DNA from: Liopterus haemorrhoidalis
Taxonomy: Eukaryota > Arthropoda > Insecta > Coleoptera > Dytiscidae
NCBI GenBank assembly: GCA_963971575.1
Contig: OZ020611.1
Location: 178,438,071-178,502,070 of the forward strand
DNA: 64,000 nucleotides
Reading direction: 5' to 3'
The position numbers and the translations under genes are program-made. The notes under the pieces are model-generated. The model was not told where the DNA came from. It searched no databases and saw nothing but the letters and a program-made list of their open reading frames with translations. Shown one piece after another: positions 20,443-32,314 of this stretch; position 1 is the stretch's first letter, and the number at the start of each line of letters is the position of its first letter.

Positions 20443-20508
20443 TTAACAAAGGTAAAAATTTACATAATTTATTCTATCAAAACAATTCTTTTAATCAGGC
20501 ACATAATG
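20443..20508 (-). pseudogene. mitochondrial tRNA-Ile copy, copy 2
   Basis: Minus strand GCCTGATTAAAAGAATTG is followed by TTTTGATAGAAT, keeping the GAT isoleucine anticodon, then the TGTAAATTTTTAC T arm. The acceptor stem is not clearly paired. Confidence 0.75.
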
Positions 20509-21011
20509 TTTTAAACTTTATTTTAATAAAAAAAACATTATTTTTAAATTGAATTAAATTTAAACTAATTAATTATTTTTAATAAAATTTAAAAAAAAAT
20601 GGTTAATAGCTTGGTAATTTTCTAAATTTGGGGGTATAAAATTTCCTACAAAACATTATGTTTTTTCATTCTGTCACGGTAATTGACACATTTCACGATC
20701 GACAGAATTTCTCGGAGTTCGTACAAGCCGATTAATTTATTTATTTCCTCCGGTGACGAATTTTTGAACATCTTGTAAGCAGACAGCTCTCGAGAGTACT
20801 CTCAGGAATTCGAAAACAGTTCGTATTTGGCGAGCTACTCTCGGAGAGTGTAGGGAGCACGTGTCCACTTGCGAGTACGTTGAGAGTAGTTAGCTCTCGG
20901 AGAGTAGCTCGCCACTTTCTGCGAGTTACTCTCAGGTGCCTGTCCACTTGAGAGTAACTGCTATCGAGAGCTTCTCGCCACTATTTACTCTCAAGTGGAC
21001 AGGCACCATTA

Positions 21012-22380
21012 TGTTTACATCAACTGAAATCTGGTCACCCTGTACGAAGTAAGGGTAAGAACTAGTCATTAAATATTATTGAAGAGTGTGCAATAATTTT
21101 ATTTTTAACAGTATTAAAAAAAGGCATACTTTATGTATTTACCCGGTAGCGCAAATTTATACTCCGCCACACAAATATAAATAAATTTTTATAACGTGCG
21201 CCCTAAAACTTCTTACCCTAACCGCACCGCGGGACATAACCTACGGCACTGTTTACACCCTCAAAACTATTTTAAAATGGCCTACGTTGTGTTCACATGA
21301 AAAATTATTACGATAGACAAGAGAGGAGGACGTGACATTCCGTATAACTAAAAACAAAGAAAAAAGTTCCAAATTTTTTGTTGATTTTGTACCATTCTTT
21401 AAACTGTTATGTTTTTAATAGACGAAGCATTGCTTTACTACATCTGCTAAATTATTACAATTGTTTTGAAAATACTGTTTATGTTATGTATTTTTAAACA
21501 TGTGATAACTAGTTCACAAATCTAAGAAACCCTGACATTGAAAACAATATATGAACACATTACACAATATGTATTTAAAATAGTCGACATTATTTATCAC
21601 AAAAAATAAATCTAATCAGTCAAAACACGAAACATCCAAACACAATCACACTTCCACATTATTCCTCAACTCACCTCTTTAAATAATCCTCTAGGTATCA
21701 TTCCACTACACCTCAAAACACTTTAAAAATTCACCTCAAACACCTTAAAAACACCAACAAAACAACAGCACGTGCACAAGCATCAAAACAGCGACAGGAA
21801 AGTCACGACAGTCAGCGAAACACTGACTAGTTTTCACCCATCTACAAAAGCGTCGTGGTGAGAAAGAGATGGAAATACAACAAGCGACGGAAATACACGA
21901 ACGTAGATGTTTTAAAAGGTCCGCATACAATGCCGGTGCATGCTTCCCTTGCAGCTTCAGACCGATCGAATTCTAGAGGCGTGTGTATGAGCATGCGTAT
22001 TTGGTGAAACACGTTTTTGTCCCAGAAACTCACCAAGTTATCAAGATGTGTCTCATTTTATTGACGAGGGGATTGTATTAGGTTCTGTAAATAAGGAAAT
22101 TAGCGGCATATGAGGACATCAGAGCTATTTTCACTTTCAATAATGAGTAATTAAGGTCAAATAATTTTACTCTTAATGGAAATTTAATTTATACTCTTGG
22201 ATTTGTCCATTTTTTACCAACATATTACGTTCTACTCGATTGACATTTTCAAAATAGATAGTTTTTTAAATAGTTTTTTAAGACAAAAACATTGCTGTCG
22301 TTGATTTTATTTTTAACCATTTAAATATTTTATTAAAAATTTCGATGAAAATTATTCTTAAAAAATATCCGTAAAATCAA
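21012..22380. other. no recognisable gene
   Basis: AT-rich flanks with a slightly GC-richer stretch at 21640-22030. Minus-strand frames of 61-64 codons there overlap each other and carry no motif I know. No terminal repeats found. Confidence 0.3.
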
Positions 22381-23176
22381 GGATGGGGAGTCGGAGTCGG
22401 AGTCGGAGTCGGCAGTCGGGAGTCGAAGAGTCGAAGCTTTTTCGAGGAGTCGGGAATCGGAAAAAGTTATCGACTCCAGACTCTTTGGTTAAATTTTTAT
22501 CAAGGATGAGAACAAACTAAAAACGAAAGCAAAATAACAATATTTTTTAAAGCACGGAAACAGGTACGATGTTTTGTACTATTCAAGAACAAAAATGAAA
22601 TTAAAAATATTTAATACCGGTTTTACCAGGATTCCTTTATGCTTTCCAGTTTAATATTTGATTAATACTACTCGTCTTAACAGATTAATACGATGAGGCA
22701 GTAAAGATTTTTGTTTTTACTCATATCCATTTTTTAAACAGAAAAAGACTGTTTCTTATGTTTATGCAGAACTAAACGGGATTTTTATTTTCTCAAGTTG
22801 TAACGAGCTTCGTGATCATTTCATGTTTCATGTTGGCAGCCAAAATCTAAATATCAAAAGGACATATTATGAAAAATAATGCATATAAAACGATAAAATT
22901 AGATATAAATTAGATATTTAAAGTAAGTATAGTCTGTTTCTTTGGTTTAAGCGGAACTAGAAATAGAAATCTACTAGCTTTTAACAATAGAATAAGGTTT
23001 TTTATTATTTTGTTTAACAAAAGCTTCGATCGTTAAGAAATGAACTCGTGATAATTTAAAAAAATTAAATTTCCACTTAGTTCCGCTTAAATATTTGGAA
23101 TAGACTACGATTTACGAATGAAAGGAGTCGAGAGTCGGAGTCGATAGTCGGAAGTCGATAATTTTTCTGCCGACTT
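22381..23176 (+). repeat. long dispersed repeat with GGAGTC minisatellite
   Basis: Begins with several GGAGTC hexamers (22387-22420) and ends with a similar GGAGTCGAGAGTCGG block (23122-23160). The part from AAATTTTTATCAAGGATGAG to GATTAATACGATGAGGCA and the right block match 9809-10432 in reverse. It is interrupted by a MITE at 22932-23105. No coding frame, class unknown. Confidence 0.6.
22932..23105. mobile_element. TA-flanked MITE (GGTTTAAGCGGAACTAG family)
   Basis: GTCTGTTTCTTTGGTTTAAG on the left is mirrored by CTTAAATATTTGGAATAGAC on the right, with CGGAACTA / TAGTTCCG continuing inward, and TA on each side. A related copy lies at 40513-40687, and a degraded third begins near 22746 (GACTGTTTCTTATGTTTATG). 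About 174 bp, non-coding, probably mariner-type. Confidence 0.72.
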
Positions 23177-23191
23177 CAACGTTCAAACGTT

Positions 23192-23346
23192 TTTTTTTTT
23201 TTAATTTTTTTTAATGGCCTTTGCTGCTGTGGCAATTAGCCAGGACAATTTTTGTTTGAGAAAATTTCCATGCCATAACCGGGATTTGAACCCGAGCCCC
23301 CATGGTTGGTAGTCAAATGAGCTGACCACTACGCCATAGCGACCGG
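23192..23346 (-). mobile_element. tRNA-derived SINE with 15-bp TSD
   Basis: On the minus strand: head GGTCGCTATGGCGTAGTGG with box A (TGGCGTAGTGG, 23326-23336), box B (GGTTCAAATCC, 23282-23292), a unique body and an A-rich tail. CAACGTTCAAACGTT at 23177-23191 is repeated exactly at 23347-23361. The long perfect duplication and intact pol III boxes indicate a recent insertion. A head of the same family lies at 38551. Confidence 0.93.
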
Positions 23347-23689
23347 CAACGTTCAAACGTTAGAAATACTGAAATGCTCATATGGAAAATGGGAGCGATC
23401 TTGCCAAATGTTGTAAAAGTGTCAAATATATCAATGAACTTAAAATATTATGCGGAATTTTATGAGAGTTACAAAAATTAACTCAGTACAAAAATCAGGT
23501 AACACAGAACAAAAATGAGTAACCATTTCTAGAATACCGCGTCTTCACAGATCAGCGCGTTTTACAGCCGGCAACGTCGCCAAGATAGAAAAGGATAGTG
23601 TTATTGGGAGAACCCATTATAGAGTATGAAAAAGAACTATTCCACGTGCCTTGTTCTGCATTCTAACGTTTGAACGGACTAGATAATTT

Positions 23690-23985
23690 TAATAGCATTT
23701 TAATGTTCTGTAAAGGGTTGGGATTAAACGATGCAATTTGTCTAAAATGTATTAGTCTTTTTTCTTAGACAATTATACTGTTAATCATAAATATGTTAAT
23801 TTTCAACTGCATATTAGTGTTATGTAGTGAGATTAAGAGATGGCTTTTGTTTAAAAAACATAGGACCTTTTCCTTACTTAATTATACTGTTTGTCTTAAC
23901 GATGTCTATTTTCAATTGCACATTAGTATTGTCAGAGAGTCGGGAATTAAACGGTTATTTTGATATGAAAGGTCCTATTACAGTT
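23690..23985 (+). repeat. three diverged tandem units of about 110 bp
   Basis: CTTAGACAATTATACTG (23765) recurs as CTTACTTAATTATACTG (23875). The following CATATTAGTGTTATG / CACATTAGTATTGTC blocks and a first partial unit (CATTTTAATGTTCTG, 23696) keep a spacing of 110-114 bp. It sits just upstream of a transposase-like frame and may be its subterminal region. Confidence 0.5.
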
Positions 23986-24038
23986 TAAAGAAATTTGTTG
24001 TAGTTTTTGAATTTAGTCTGGACAACAAAACAACAAAA

Positions 24039-24215
24039 ATGGAGTTTTTGAAAGATTACGTAGCTATTAAACGGGTAAACGGTGGAGCGTTATCAGTTAA
24101 CGAAAAAATTGTGGTGCTAAATTGTTACAATGCAGTAAGCCACATGCTCTTGTCAAAAATAGTGGATGATTGTGTGGAAATTTGTTGCAAAATGACAGCT
24201 GTCTCGAAAACGTAA
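24039..24215 (+). pseudogene. possible transposase N-terminal fragment
   Basis: 58 codons from a good ATG: MEFLKDYVAIKRVNGGALSV, then NEKIVVLNCYN. The composition and the KENKYGGGKE stretch that follows in another frame (24229-24255) resemble the N-terminal helix-turn-helix of DDE transposases seen in insects and cnidarians, but I cannot assign a family. It breaks at a stop and shifts frame soon after. It could be a chance frame. Confidence 0.35.
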
Positions 24216-24672
24216 ATATAAAGTGTTAAAAGAAAATAAATACGGAGGGGGAAAAGAAACGGCTAATTCTAATGGAATTAAAAAAAAATAAGCCTATGAC
24301 GGTGATAAATAAAAAAAAAAAAATCTGTCAGTTCTAAGCCTGAAAAATGTGAAGGTTTTACAACTTCGGGTTATTCCTAAACGAACTACAGGTATAACCA
24401 AGAGCCCTTATTCTGTTACTCACTTGTCTGTATGTTTATCTGAAGTACCTTCATATAGGCCACTGTTGTCACTAACAGGAGATATCATGGGTTCACATGA
24501 ATATATCCTTCGAAGAGAAGGCCTAACATCTCCTTAATGTGTTCTAACTGCACACACGGTTAAACTCTACAGTCAAATGCTTCTTCGTTGCAACATTGGT
24601 TGCAACAGTGGCCCATCGAAGGCACTGCAGATAGACAAACAGATTTATCTGACAGTAACTGACTTATAAACA
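24216..24672. other. no recognisable feature
   Basis: Contains a 62-codon frame at 24349-24537 without known motifs. Confidence 0.25.
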
Positions 24673-24680
24673 GTTTAAGA

Positions 24681-25263
24681 CAGCGGTTCCTAAACTGAGG
24701 TCCGCGTATCCATTACTGGGGGTCCGCGAAACAATTTTAACATTATCTTTACATCCCCCAACTTTTCGCTTTTATTCAAATAACTCATTTAATAAATATC
24801 CTACATGGTCAAGACTTTTTGTATTTGTTATTACCTAGTTATTGACATAACTAAACAATAATTAGTAAAAATATAATTATTTTTATTCAACTGCAAATTA
24901 TTTACAGAAAACATATTATAATAAGATCTATTTTCACCAATATTTGACCAAGAAATGTTTGTATGAGTTTAACGTATTATAATTTGTAACTTTTTTAATT
25001 CTTTTACTACTATTTTTATTCATTTTATGTTTTTTATTCTATATGCTAATAAAAATGTTCATCTCTATAAATGAGCAAAACCATTTATTAAAATAACCAG
25101 CGATACATATTTACCAATATTTATTATAATGTAGCGTAGTATGAGATTATTGAGCCATAAATTAAGTCTCAAGTACGACGTAAATGAGTACGGTTGGGAA
25201 GGGGTCCGAAAAAAAAGTTGTACAAGAGAGGGTCCTCCGACTACATAAATTTAAGAACCGCTG
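24681..25263. mobile_element. hAT MITE with perfect 8-bp TSD
   Basis: CAGCGGTTCCTAAACT on the left and TTTAAGAACCGCTG on the right are inverted ends. GTTTAAGA at 24673-24680 is repeated exactly at 25264-25271. The 583-bp interior is AT-rich, with GGTCCGCG near the left end and GGTCCTCCGAC near the right. No transposase. Confidence 0.92.
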
Positions 25264-25401
25264 GTTTAAGATATGAACGGATAAGCAAAAATTATTACCT
25301 TTGAAATGTACGTCTATCAAATTTTTTCAAAGTACCTTTTCTATAAACTATTTAACCGATAGCTGCCCAGTATTCAAAAATAAAACGTAAACGTAAAAGA
25401 A

Positions 25402-25696
25402 TAAGCAAGCATCTGTACCTGCTACTTGACCGCTGAGCAAGGGCACGGACGTGAGTTCAATTCCTGCTTATGTCAAATAATATGTGTAAAAATATTTATA
25501 CAAACTACAGGTTTTGCTTACACGTTCGCAACCGGCTTTAAACTGTAGGTGCCTTTCTGTGTACGCTAAACATTAAACGTAATACTGACCATATTTCTCC
25601 TGAATATACATAGATTGAGATCATGGTCATGAAAACTGGAAATACGAGGCCTAGGCTCAACTAGGGCTGTGATAGCGCCAATGATGATGATGAAAA
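25402..25696 (+). mobile_element. tRNA-derived SINE with ATG-repeat tail and TSD
   Basis: The head contains a box B-like GAGTTCAATTCC (25453-25464) downstream of a degenerate box A region. The body is about 220 bp and ends in ATGATGATGATG. GTAAAAGAA at 25393-25401 is repeated at 25697-25705. The family differs from the SINEs at 8.6 and 23.2 kb. Confidence 0.75.
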
Positions 25697-25705
25697 GTAA
25701 AAGAA

Positions 25706-26879
25706 AGTTTTAAATATTATACATAATTTATCGACTATTTAAAGCGCAAATAGTGAAGATTTATTGAAACCTTTTCCCGAAATGTCTTCGTGTTATTAAC
25801 TTTATAAACATTTAGTATTCACAGAATACACTTTCGGTAGTTTAAAATCTCTGTAGATTGCTTCAAAAACATAAAAACAAATCGTAACATGGACGCTGAC
25901 GACGTATTTTAATCTTATAGACAGAACAAATGTCTAACAAGAAAATTCTGAACGAAGTCGGGAAAGAGCCAGAAATACTGTTTACAACGAAGAAGAGAAC
26001 ACTGGTGATTGGAAGGTGGACTAACGAAATAATTGTAGATATTTAATGGTAAACTCACTGACACTGGAGTGTTTTAAAAAGTGCTGTTTATAAAAGCAAT
26101 ATCGCATGACTGGACGTCGTGTTTAAACAGAAGTACGGACCGTTTACCTCCAACACAATGTTCCATGCACTTATATTGTTTGCTTTCCATTTTATTTTTC
26201 TCATTCATGTTCATTCCCCATCCAACCATTTATAAATTGTTCATCAAATATTGATTTCGAAATTGATTTATGTCAATATTAAATCGAATCATTCTTACAT
26301 ATTGAAATACAAAATAATTGCATATATTCATTCCCCTGAAATAATAAAAAAAAATCTAATTCAATATGGATTTTGGACATTTAATGATGTGTATTCATCA
26401 AAAGAACGAACACTAATAAATATGCTCGATATGTGTGGATATATCAACGATCACAAGAGATCATAAAAGAACCACTTCGAACATGCACTATTAATCGTTT
26501 ATCGTTAATTAAAAATATGTTCAGTTGGGCTTGTTTGCGTTTGGTGTAATTCTAAACGGTAGAACGGATATTGAATTTGTGGAATATTGACGAACACTAT
26601 TCATTCCCGCTTGTTCGCGTTCATTTCAGATTGATGACGTATGTAAGTGTTTGCATTTATTCGATGTACCTATTTGTTCGTTTGTAATTTGACAAAAAAA
26701 CATTAAAAACTTGTTTCGTAAGTAATTTCGTAAACCAACGAAATTCAAAAATGGAAAAATAGATGTGATTTTCGTTGCTAATGGATCAAAATACATAAGA
26801 GCACAAATTATTAGCAAAATTCAATTTTTGAAGAAATATTCGATTCTTTTTTTTATTTATTTTTTATTTACTATTTACA
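25706..26879. other. no recognisable feature
   Basis: AT-rich. A 71-codon frame at 26251-26466 has no motif I recognise. Confidence 0.3.
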
Positions 26880-26951
26880 TCGGACGATGAAGTTAAAGCG
26901 GTTCTTCGGTGGGTTCGAGAACAAGCAAAGATTTTGTTGCAGAAGACATAA
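26880..26951 (+). pseudogene. mariner transposase C-terminal scrap
   Basis: 23 codons, SDDEVKAVLRWVREQAKILL then QKT and a stop, resemble the end of mariner transposases (pattern SDEEVKxAVxxWLREQ). Nothing upstream supports a longer remnant, so this is a fragment of about 70 bp. Confidence 0.45.
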
Positions 26952-29774
26952 TAAGCTAGGTGACTATCAGGGGCACTTCTGACATGTGCAAAAAGTCTTA
27001 TGGCGCCTCCCATGTCTTTTTTCTTGAGTAAAGTTAATGAAATCCAATCCTTTGTAATTTATATTGACATAAAAGACATAATTTGGCTAATTTCACTAAT
27101 TATAATTTATAATTTTTTCGTGGAAAATTAAAAATTGGAAAGACATTTAGATAACATGAACTCTCATCTTCATTGGAACGTGTTTTAATTATTTTTTTAG
27201 GTAAATTATAAACAAAAATATCGATATTTTTGTGATCTAATGAAAAAAATAAATAAAAATACATTGCCATTAAATTTAATGAGTAAGTAGCAATTAATTA
27301 ATAAAAATTGTTCAAAAACCTTGTCACGAGATCATCGATAGCAGGTTGAATGGGAAACAGGGTAGTCTGAAATGTCTGAAAAGCAGTTACGCAGCAATAT
27401 TAATCAATATTTTACACCTTAGTTATAAGCTACACAAAAGGCCCCACCTATAAATACACCTATTTTTTCACAAGTATTTACAAGTATTAAACAAGTAAGG
27501 AAATATCAAACTACTAGACAGCAAAATGCAACTAGATCTTAATGTAATGGTTCAGATAGAGAAATCGGGAAATTAATTTAAGTGTCTGGTTAACGGGAAA
27601 AGAAAAAGACAAAATTTAAAGACAAATAAAATTATTAGAAGAATTTTTCTACAAACGGAATTACTCTGAAAGATTATGAATTTACTAAAGAATTTTCTTT
27701 AAAGGAAAAATCTAAGAGGAGAACTTTAATAACAAGGATATCAATTTCTATTGTATTGTTAATGATCTTGTATAATGTTACAGCTTTGTAATACAGAGAG
27801 CTTGAACTCAATCAGAGCCTTCAAAATTAAAATAAAAATATTACAAAAGCTTTTAGTTTTACATCGAACCTTTTATTTTAGTGGTGCCCAGCATTGTTGG
27901 TAATGGACTCTAGATGTAGTAAATCCGCCATCACATCTGAACATACTATGTCTTTTCTACTACACATTCAGCGCTCCGCGCGACATAATTACTAATGTTT
28001 TCTTATGGTAGTTTCGCTAATTGTGCACTGAATTTACATGCTTAGATATTGTTTTATGTATATTTTTTTTGTGCTGGTAATTATCTTCTTTCCATAATAA
28101 AGAACTACACCACTTTAAATTTTATAAAACATTTAACTGTGTGCCATAAATAGTGTTTTATATTCGATTGTTTCTATAAGTTAAGTGTCTATTCTGTTGG
28201 TTATGCATATAAATTTTAATGCTATTTATGTCATTTAGTCATTTTAAATACATTTCTAGCAGTGAATTATGTAAACAGATAATGAATAACATAATAATAA
28301 TATTAAAAATATTTTACCAACCGGATACAAAATACGGACTATATGTCAGTTGTTTAATCAACGCAGTTGGTCATTTTGCGTCATAACTTCAATGACAAAC
28401 TTACTAAATCAATTTTATTGCATGTGAATTCTAGACTAATATTGCTCTCCACTCTTTTATTTTACTAAAACATACCTTTTGAAGTCATATTAGTTTGTGT
28501 TCGATAGTCATTTTGAAGATTTACAAATTGTAAAAGTGTGTTTTTAATATAGAGACAGTTGTATTGGTATCGATAAATAAAACGATGTTTACATTTGACA
28601 TTTTATAATACGCTCTGATGTGTTTTGACACTTGTGTTCACATATCTAACTTATAGTAATTTCTAAAAACCTTCTTTATTTAGTTTTCTGTTTATTTAGC
28701 ACTTTTGTGTTTAGTTATATATTTTCTTATAGATATCTTATAGATTTCCATTTGATATTGTGTGTAGTGCATAGCTTTTTAGGTTAAATTCAACGTATTT
28801 CTATTTTCTTTTCTTCATATCATATCATTTTATCATATTTTTGGATCACATCAGCCCTTTTTAGAACTACTTAGCCTATTGAATAGTTTATTTGTTTCTA
28901 TTCTGTTCGTATTTTTACATTTTAATTTCATTACGATACAAGTGACAGCGTACGAATATTACATTCGTTAAATGGATGGTAGACGTACTAAACATGACGT
29001 CACAAACACATGTGACGTTTCCAGTGACGCAACTGCACTGATTCCCCGACTGCCCTATACTAGTTTCTGTTTAAATTCATCAAAATCTACTCTTTTTATG
29101 GCATGTAACCATTTGTTACATTGTAATTTTAGAAAGTTTATTTCAACAAACTTTTTTATTTTTGTTCTTGAAAATGATGGTATTGCGTTTCTTGCAGCAT
29201 TTGAGGTGTAACTAACCACAAATCAATAAAATGGCATTTCTACAATTCCTATTTATATTTAAAATAACCTAAATAATATCCCTTAACCATAGTGTCAGAT
29301 TTAAGCTCAAATTTTACGTTTATTTCACCATGACAACTTATTAATTGTCATTAATAGGTTGCATGGGTTATCTTGGAAAAAACGTGGATATAACTACAAC
29401 ACAATTAGATGTGCCAAATTTTAATAACTTTAATTTAAAACCATATAATTAACACACTGTATTGGGCACCAACAGTTTGTTATACCGCCAAGACATAAAA
29501 TGATATCATGCGGACCACGTGAGTAGACTGATTTATTCAAGGCGGATAAAAAACTGTATCCCGTTAGCGGGTAACGACCGCCCGTGCGCAGTTTATTGAT
29601 AATAACTGCACTACACGTGTACAAATTGATAGTTTCTCTCTGTTTTCTTGAATACTGTCAGTTGGAATGACAAGGCCTCACACGAAACCTTCGTCTTGCT
29701 TTGTTATCAGGTCAAGTTTAGTTTAGTATATTATAGATTGGATGGATTTTACCGTTATTCCTAGGTGAAACATG
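26952..29774. other. long stretch without recognisable genes
   Basis: AT-rich intergenic-like DNA. Short frames such as 28972-29211 contain CRE-like TGACGTCA near their start but no protein motif. No terminal inverted repeats or target duplications were found by eye. Confidence 0.35.
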
Positions 29775-29904
29775 TTAAATAAAAATTCAATTAAAAATAC
29801 TAGGTAGGTTTCACTAATATGTTTATTTTCAATTTACAAAATAACTCAGTTATTTTGTAAACTCTTAAAACCTAACTAGTGTTTTTAATTGAATTTTTAT
29901 TTAA
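29775..29904. repeat. 130-bp near-perfect palindrome
   Basis: TTAAATAAAAATTCAATTAA at the left is mirrored by TTAATTGAATTTTTATTTAA at the right. The arms continue through AACCTA-type sequence, and the centre is TTACAAAATAACT / AGTTATTTTGTAA. It is either a tiny foldback MITE or a hairpin-forming RNA source. Confidence 0.8.
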
Positions 29905-31534
29905 TATTTTAATTTCGTAGATTAACTTACCGAACTCTTGTGTTGGGTTAGAAAGCTTATCTCATTTTTTTTTTACAAAAAAAATATTTTTAGATTTTCC
30001 ATTCATCAGAGAGTCATAATGAATAGTATATTCTGTAACAAAGTTGGAATGAGAAATCTTGATGCGAGTGGAACCACGAGTATCGAATTTTCTCTTTCAA
30101 CCAAGTCACAGACCCTTCTTACTCCACGACCAACAGAAAAAAAAAAAAGATTTTTAACAAATAATTATTTTAACTAACATTTTATCTTAACAAATAATTT
30201 ATATCACATTACAAATTAATCAGTTAATTGGACCTATTTGTTATTTATTATTTGTTTAACTTTGGTTTAATTTTCCGCATATCGGTCACTATTTTGGTAC
30301 TTTTTAAGAATGTTGCATTTATTTAATGTAAACATTTCATATATTTTAATGTATCCCTACGCGCCTAGATACCGTTTGCACTACATTTCAGCGCGGTGCA
30401 TACCTTAAAGTGAACAATAACAAATGACAACAAGCATGGAATAGTTATTCCAGAACAAGTGATGAAATGAAATACACGCAAAATGCATAAGAAGATAAGT
30501 GCTTTAGAATAGCATTCCAACTCTTGTGTTAGAATATTAACTTTCTGTAGTCAAAATTGGTTTTAAAATTGGTAAATTCTATAGTGGTCGCGGAGAAACT
30601 AAATTATGTGTTATAATGAGTTTCATTATGACACTAAACATTTTATTTCATAAAATCCGTACAATAACATGCACGTTTTACAAAACATAATTGACAGCTA
30701 CCTTGAAAAGTATAAAACTGTTAAACCAGTCGGGCCAACCACTACATTACTATCTTCCGTAATCAAGGATATTGTTTTATTTTATAATGCAAATGTATTA
30801 TTTTAAAGGTACGAAAAAGTTTGTTAAAGGTACAAAATAGAAAGAATAGTATACAAAACTCGCTACATGAGGCTTTTGCTGCACTCGTCGAGATTAGAAA
30901 ACGAGAGGCGAGAAGCTACGATTTTTTTTATTCGACAGTGGTAAAATTATGCCTTATGAAACTTGTACTTTAATATAATATTTTCATACAGTATATACAG
31001 GAACCACCACATTATCAGAAGTATCTTCCACAATTAAGTTGCAAAAATCAATTATGATTGCATCTACGTATATCTACGAGTTTTAACACTTGTCGAATCA
31101 AAAATCAGACAACAATTATATCGCAACAATATTATATTTGTATGAAGATACTAATCTAATCTTCAAACAAATATTTTTTAAATTTGTAAATGTGTTATCA
31201 ATTTCTAAAACTAAGACGCAAAACAAATTATTTTCACGTGCAGTTTCCAAACTATAATATAATTTTTGCTAAACAGAAATTACGTCAACACAATAGTGTT
31301 CGTGGTATTCTTAATTTGCGGATTATTGCTAATTTCCATACGAATTATTTTCGTGACAAAATAGTAAATATATTCAACTATGTTTATTTGTTTTTAAAAT
31401 TGTAAATAAATATAGTTATCCCAATATAATTTCTAACAATAAGGTTAAAAACACACTGTTTTTTAGCACACAATATGATTTTTGGTTGTGTGAATGTCAT
31501 GTACTGAATATTATTTGATTAACTGTCTTAAACT
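29905..31534. other. no recognisable gene
   Basis: AT-rich. Open frames up to 79 codons (29938-30177, 31190-31405) lack known motifs. A weak repeat links 30738-30768 and 31000-31030 (ATCTTCC context). Confidence 0.3.
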
Positions 31535-32314
31535 GCATTCACAGCTATTAAATTAGTCGACTATAGATTCTACATTATGGATAAAATTAGTAGATAGTTT
31601 TAACGTTTAACGAAAGCGTTTACAGCTCTGAACATTAATGTGTAACAAATGTCGTGCCATCTATTTTGTTTCAAACCAACTGCGGTGGAAAAATAGCATT
31701 TGTGACTTTTTAGGAACCCGCCATCAGCGAGATCGTAATTTCTTACTAAATTTTAATAACAAAATTATAACCGCAACTACAGCAATTCTTTTTCGATTTT
31801 CGAAATTTGTTGAAATATGTCTGACAGTATTTTTTAGGTTATGTAAAGTGAGATAGCTAATGTGTATTTATATCTGTGTCTCATTAAAACAACGCACCAA
31901 CTACAATCGACAAAGCATAACGCATTAAATTTAGAGCTGTAAACGGTTGCTCGCGTTACTATATGACAAACTTGGTAGTGACAATCAACAGCAGAGCCGC
32001 AGTAAGCGGAGTGGGCAACGGCCCCTAGCGCACTAAGGAAAAGGGCGCTGACGGGCTTGCTAAGGGGTGCCATTGTGAAGAAAGATGAGGACCTTTTTTT
32101 TGCTCATCACTTGAATTTTTGGAGGTGAGGACCTTTTTTTTTTTGCTCATCACTTAAATTTTGAGAGGTAAGAACCTTAAGTAAGGTAAGAACTTTATTT
32201 ACCAAGGGCGCCAAAACACGGCTCTGCCCCTAGCGCAAGTTTTCCTTACTGCGGCTCTGATCAACAGTGCACAAGTCATAGTCTATAGTCGACTAATTTA
32301 AGAGCTGTGAATGC
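31535..32314. mobile_element. foldback element with nested inverted repeats
   Basis: GCATTCACAGCTATTAAATT at the left end is mirrored by AATTTAAGAGCTGTGAATGC at the right end, and the match continues through AGTCGACTATAGA. A second inner pair, GCGTTTACAGCTCT (31615) and AGAGCTGTAAACGG (31933), forms another stem. A hAT MITE (31992-32259) is inserted inside. The target duplication is not certain. Confidence 0.75.
31992..32259. mobile_element. hAT MITE, copy B (CAGAGCCGCAGTAA ends)
   Basis: Same family as 7243-7552 in the opposite orientation: CAGAGCCGCAGTAAG to CTTACTGCGGCTCTG. ATCAACAG at 31984-31991 is repeated exactly at 32260-32267. It holds two to three units of the 39-bp hairpin minisatellite. 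Confidence 0.93.

Larger units (their letters stand above)
19561..21008 (+). mobile_element. PIF/Harbinger element carrying mitochondrial DNA, copy 2
   Basis: Same family and structure as 16079-17535. TTA at 19558-19560 and TTA at 21009-21011 form the expected 3-bp target duplication. The 5' 330 bp differ from copy 1 at only a handful of sites; the mitochondrial part shows more scattered differences. The flanks bear no resemblance to those of copy 1, so the second copy arose by transposition and not by a block duplication. The right end (20933-21008) contains a foldback in which the terminus is repeated in inverted form. Confidence 0.9.

Noticed and set aside
21745..22036. Overlapping minus-strand frames as a host exon
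   Set aside because: The two frames contradict each other and carry no motif; slightly higher GC alone is not evidence.
28972..29211. 79-codon frame near TGACGTCA sites as a host gene
   Set aside because: No recognisable motif, splice sites or similarity to any family I know. A reverse-strand THAP-like reading was considered but lacks the zinc-binding residues.
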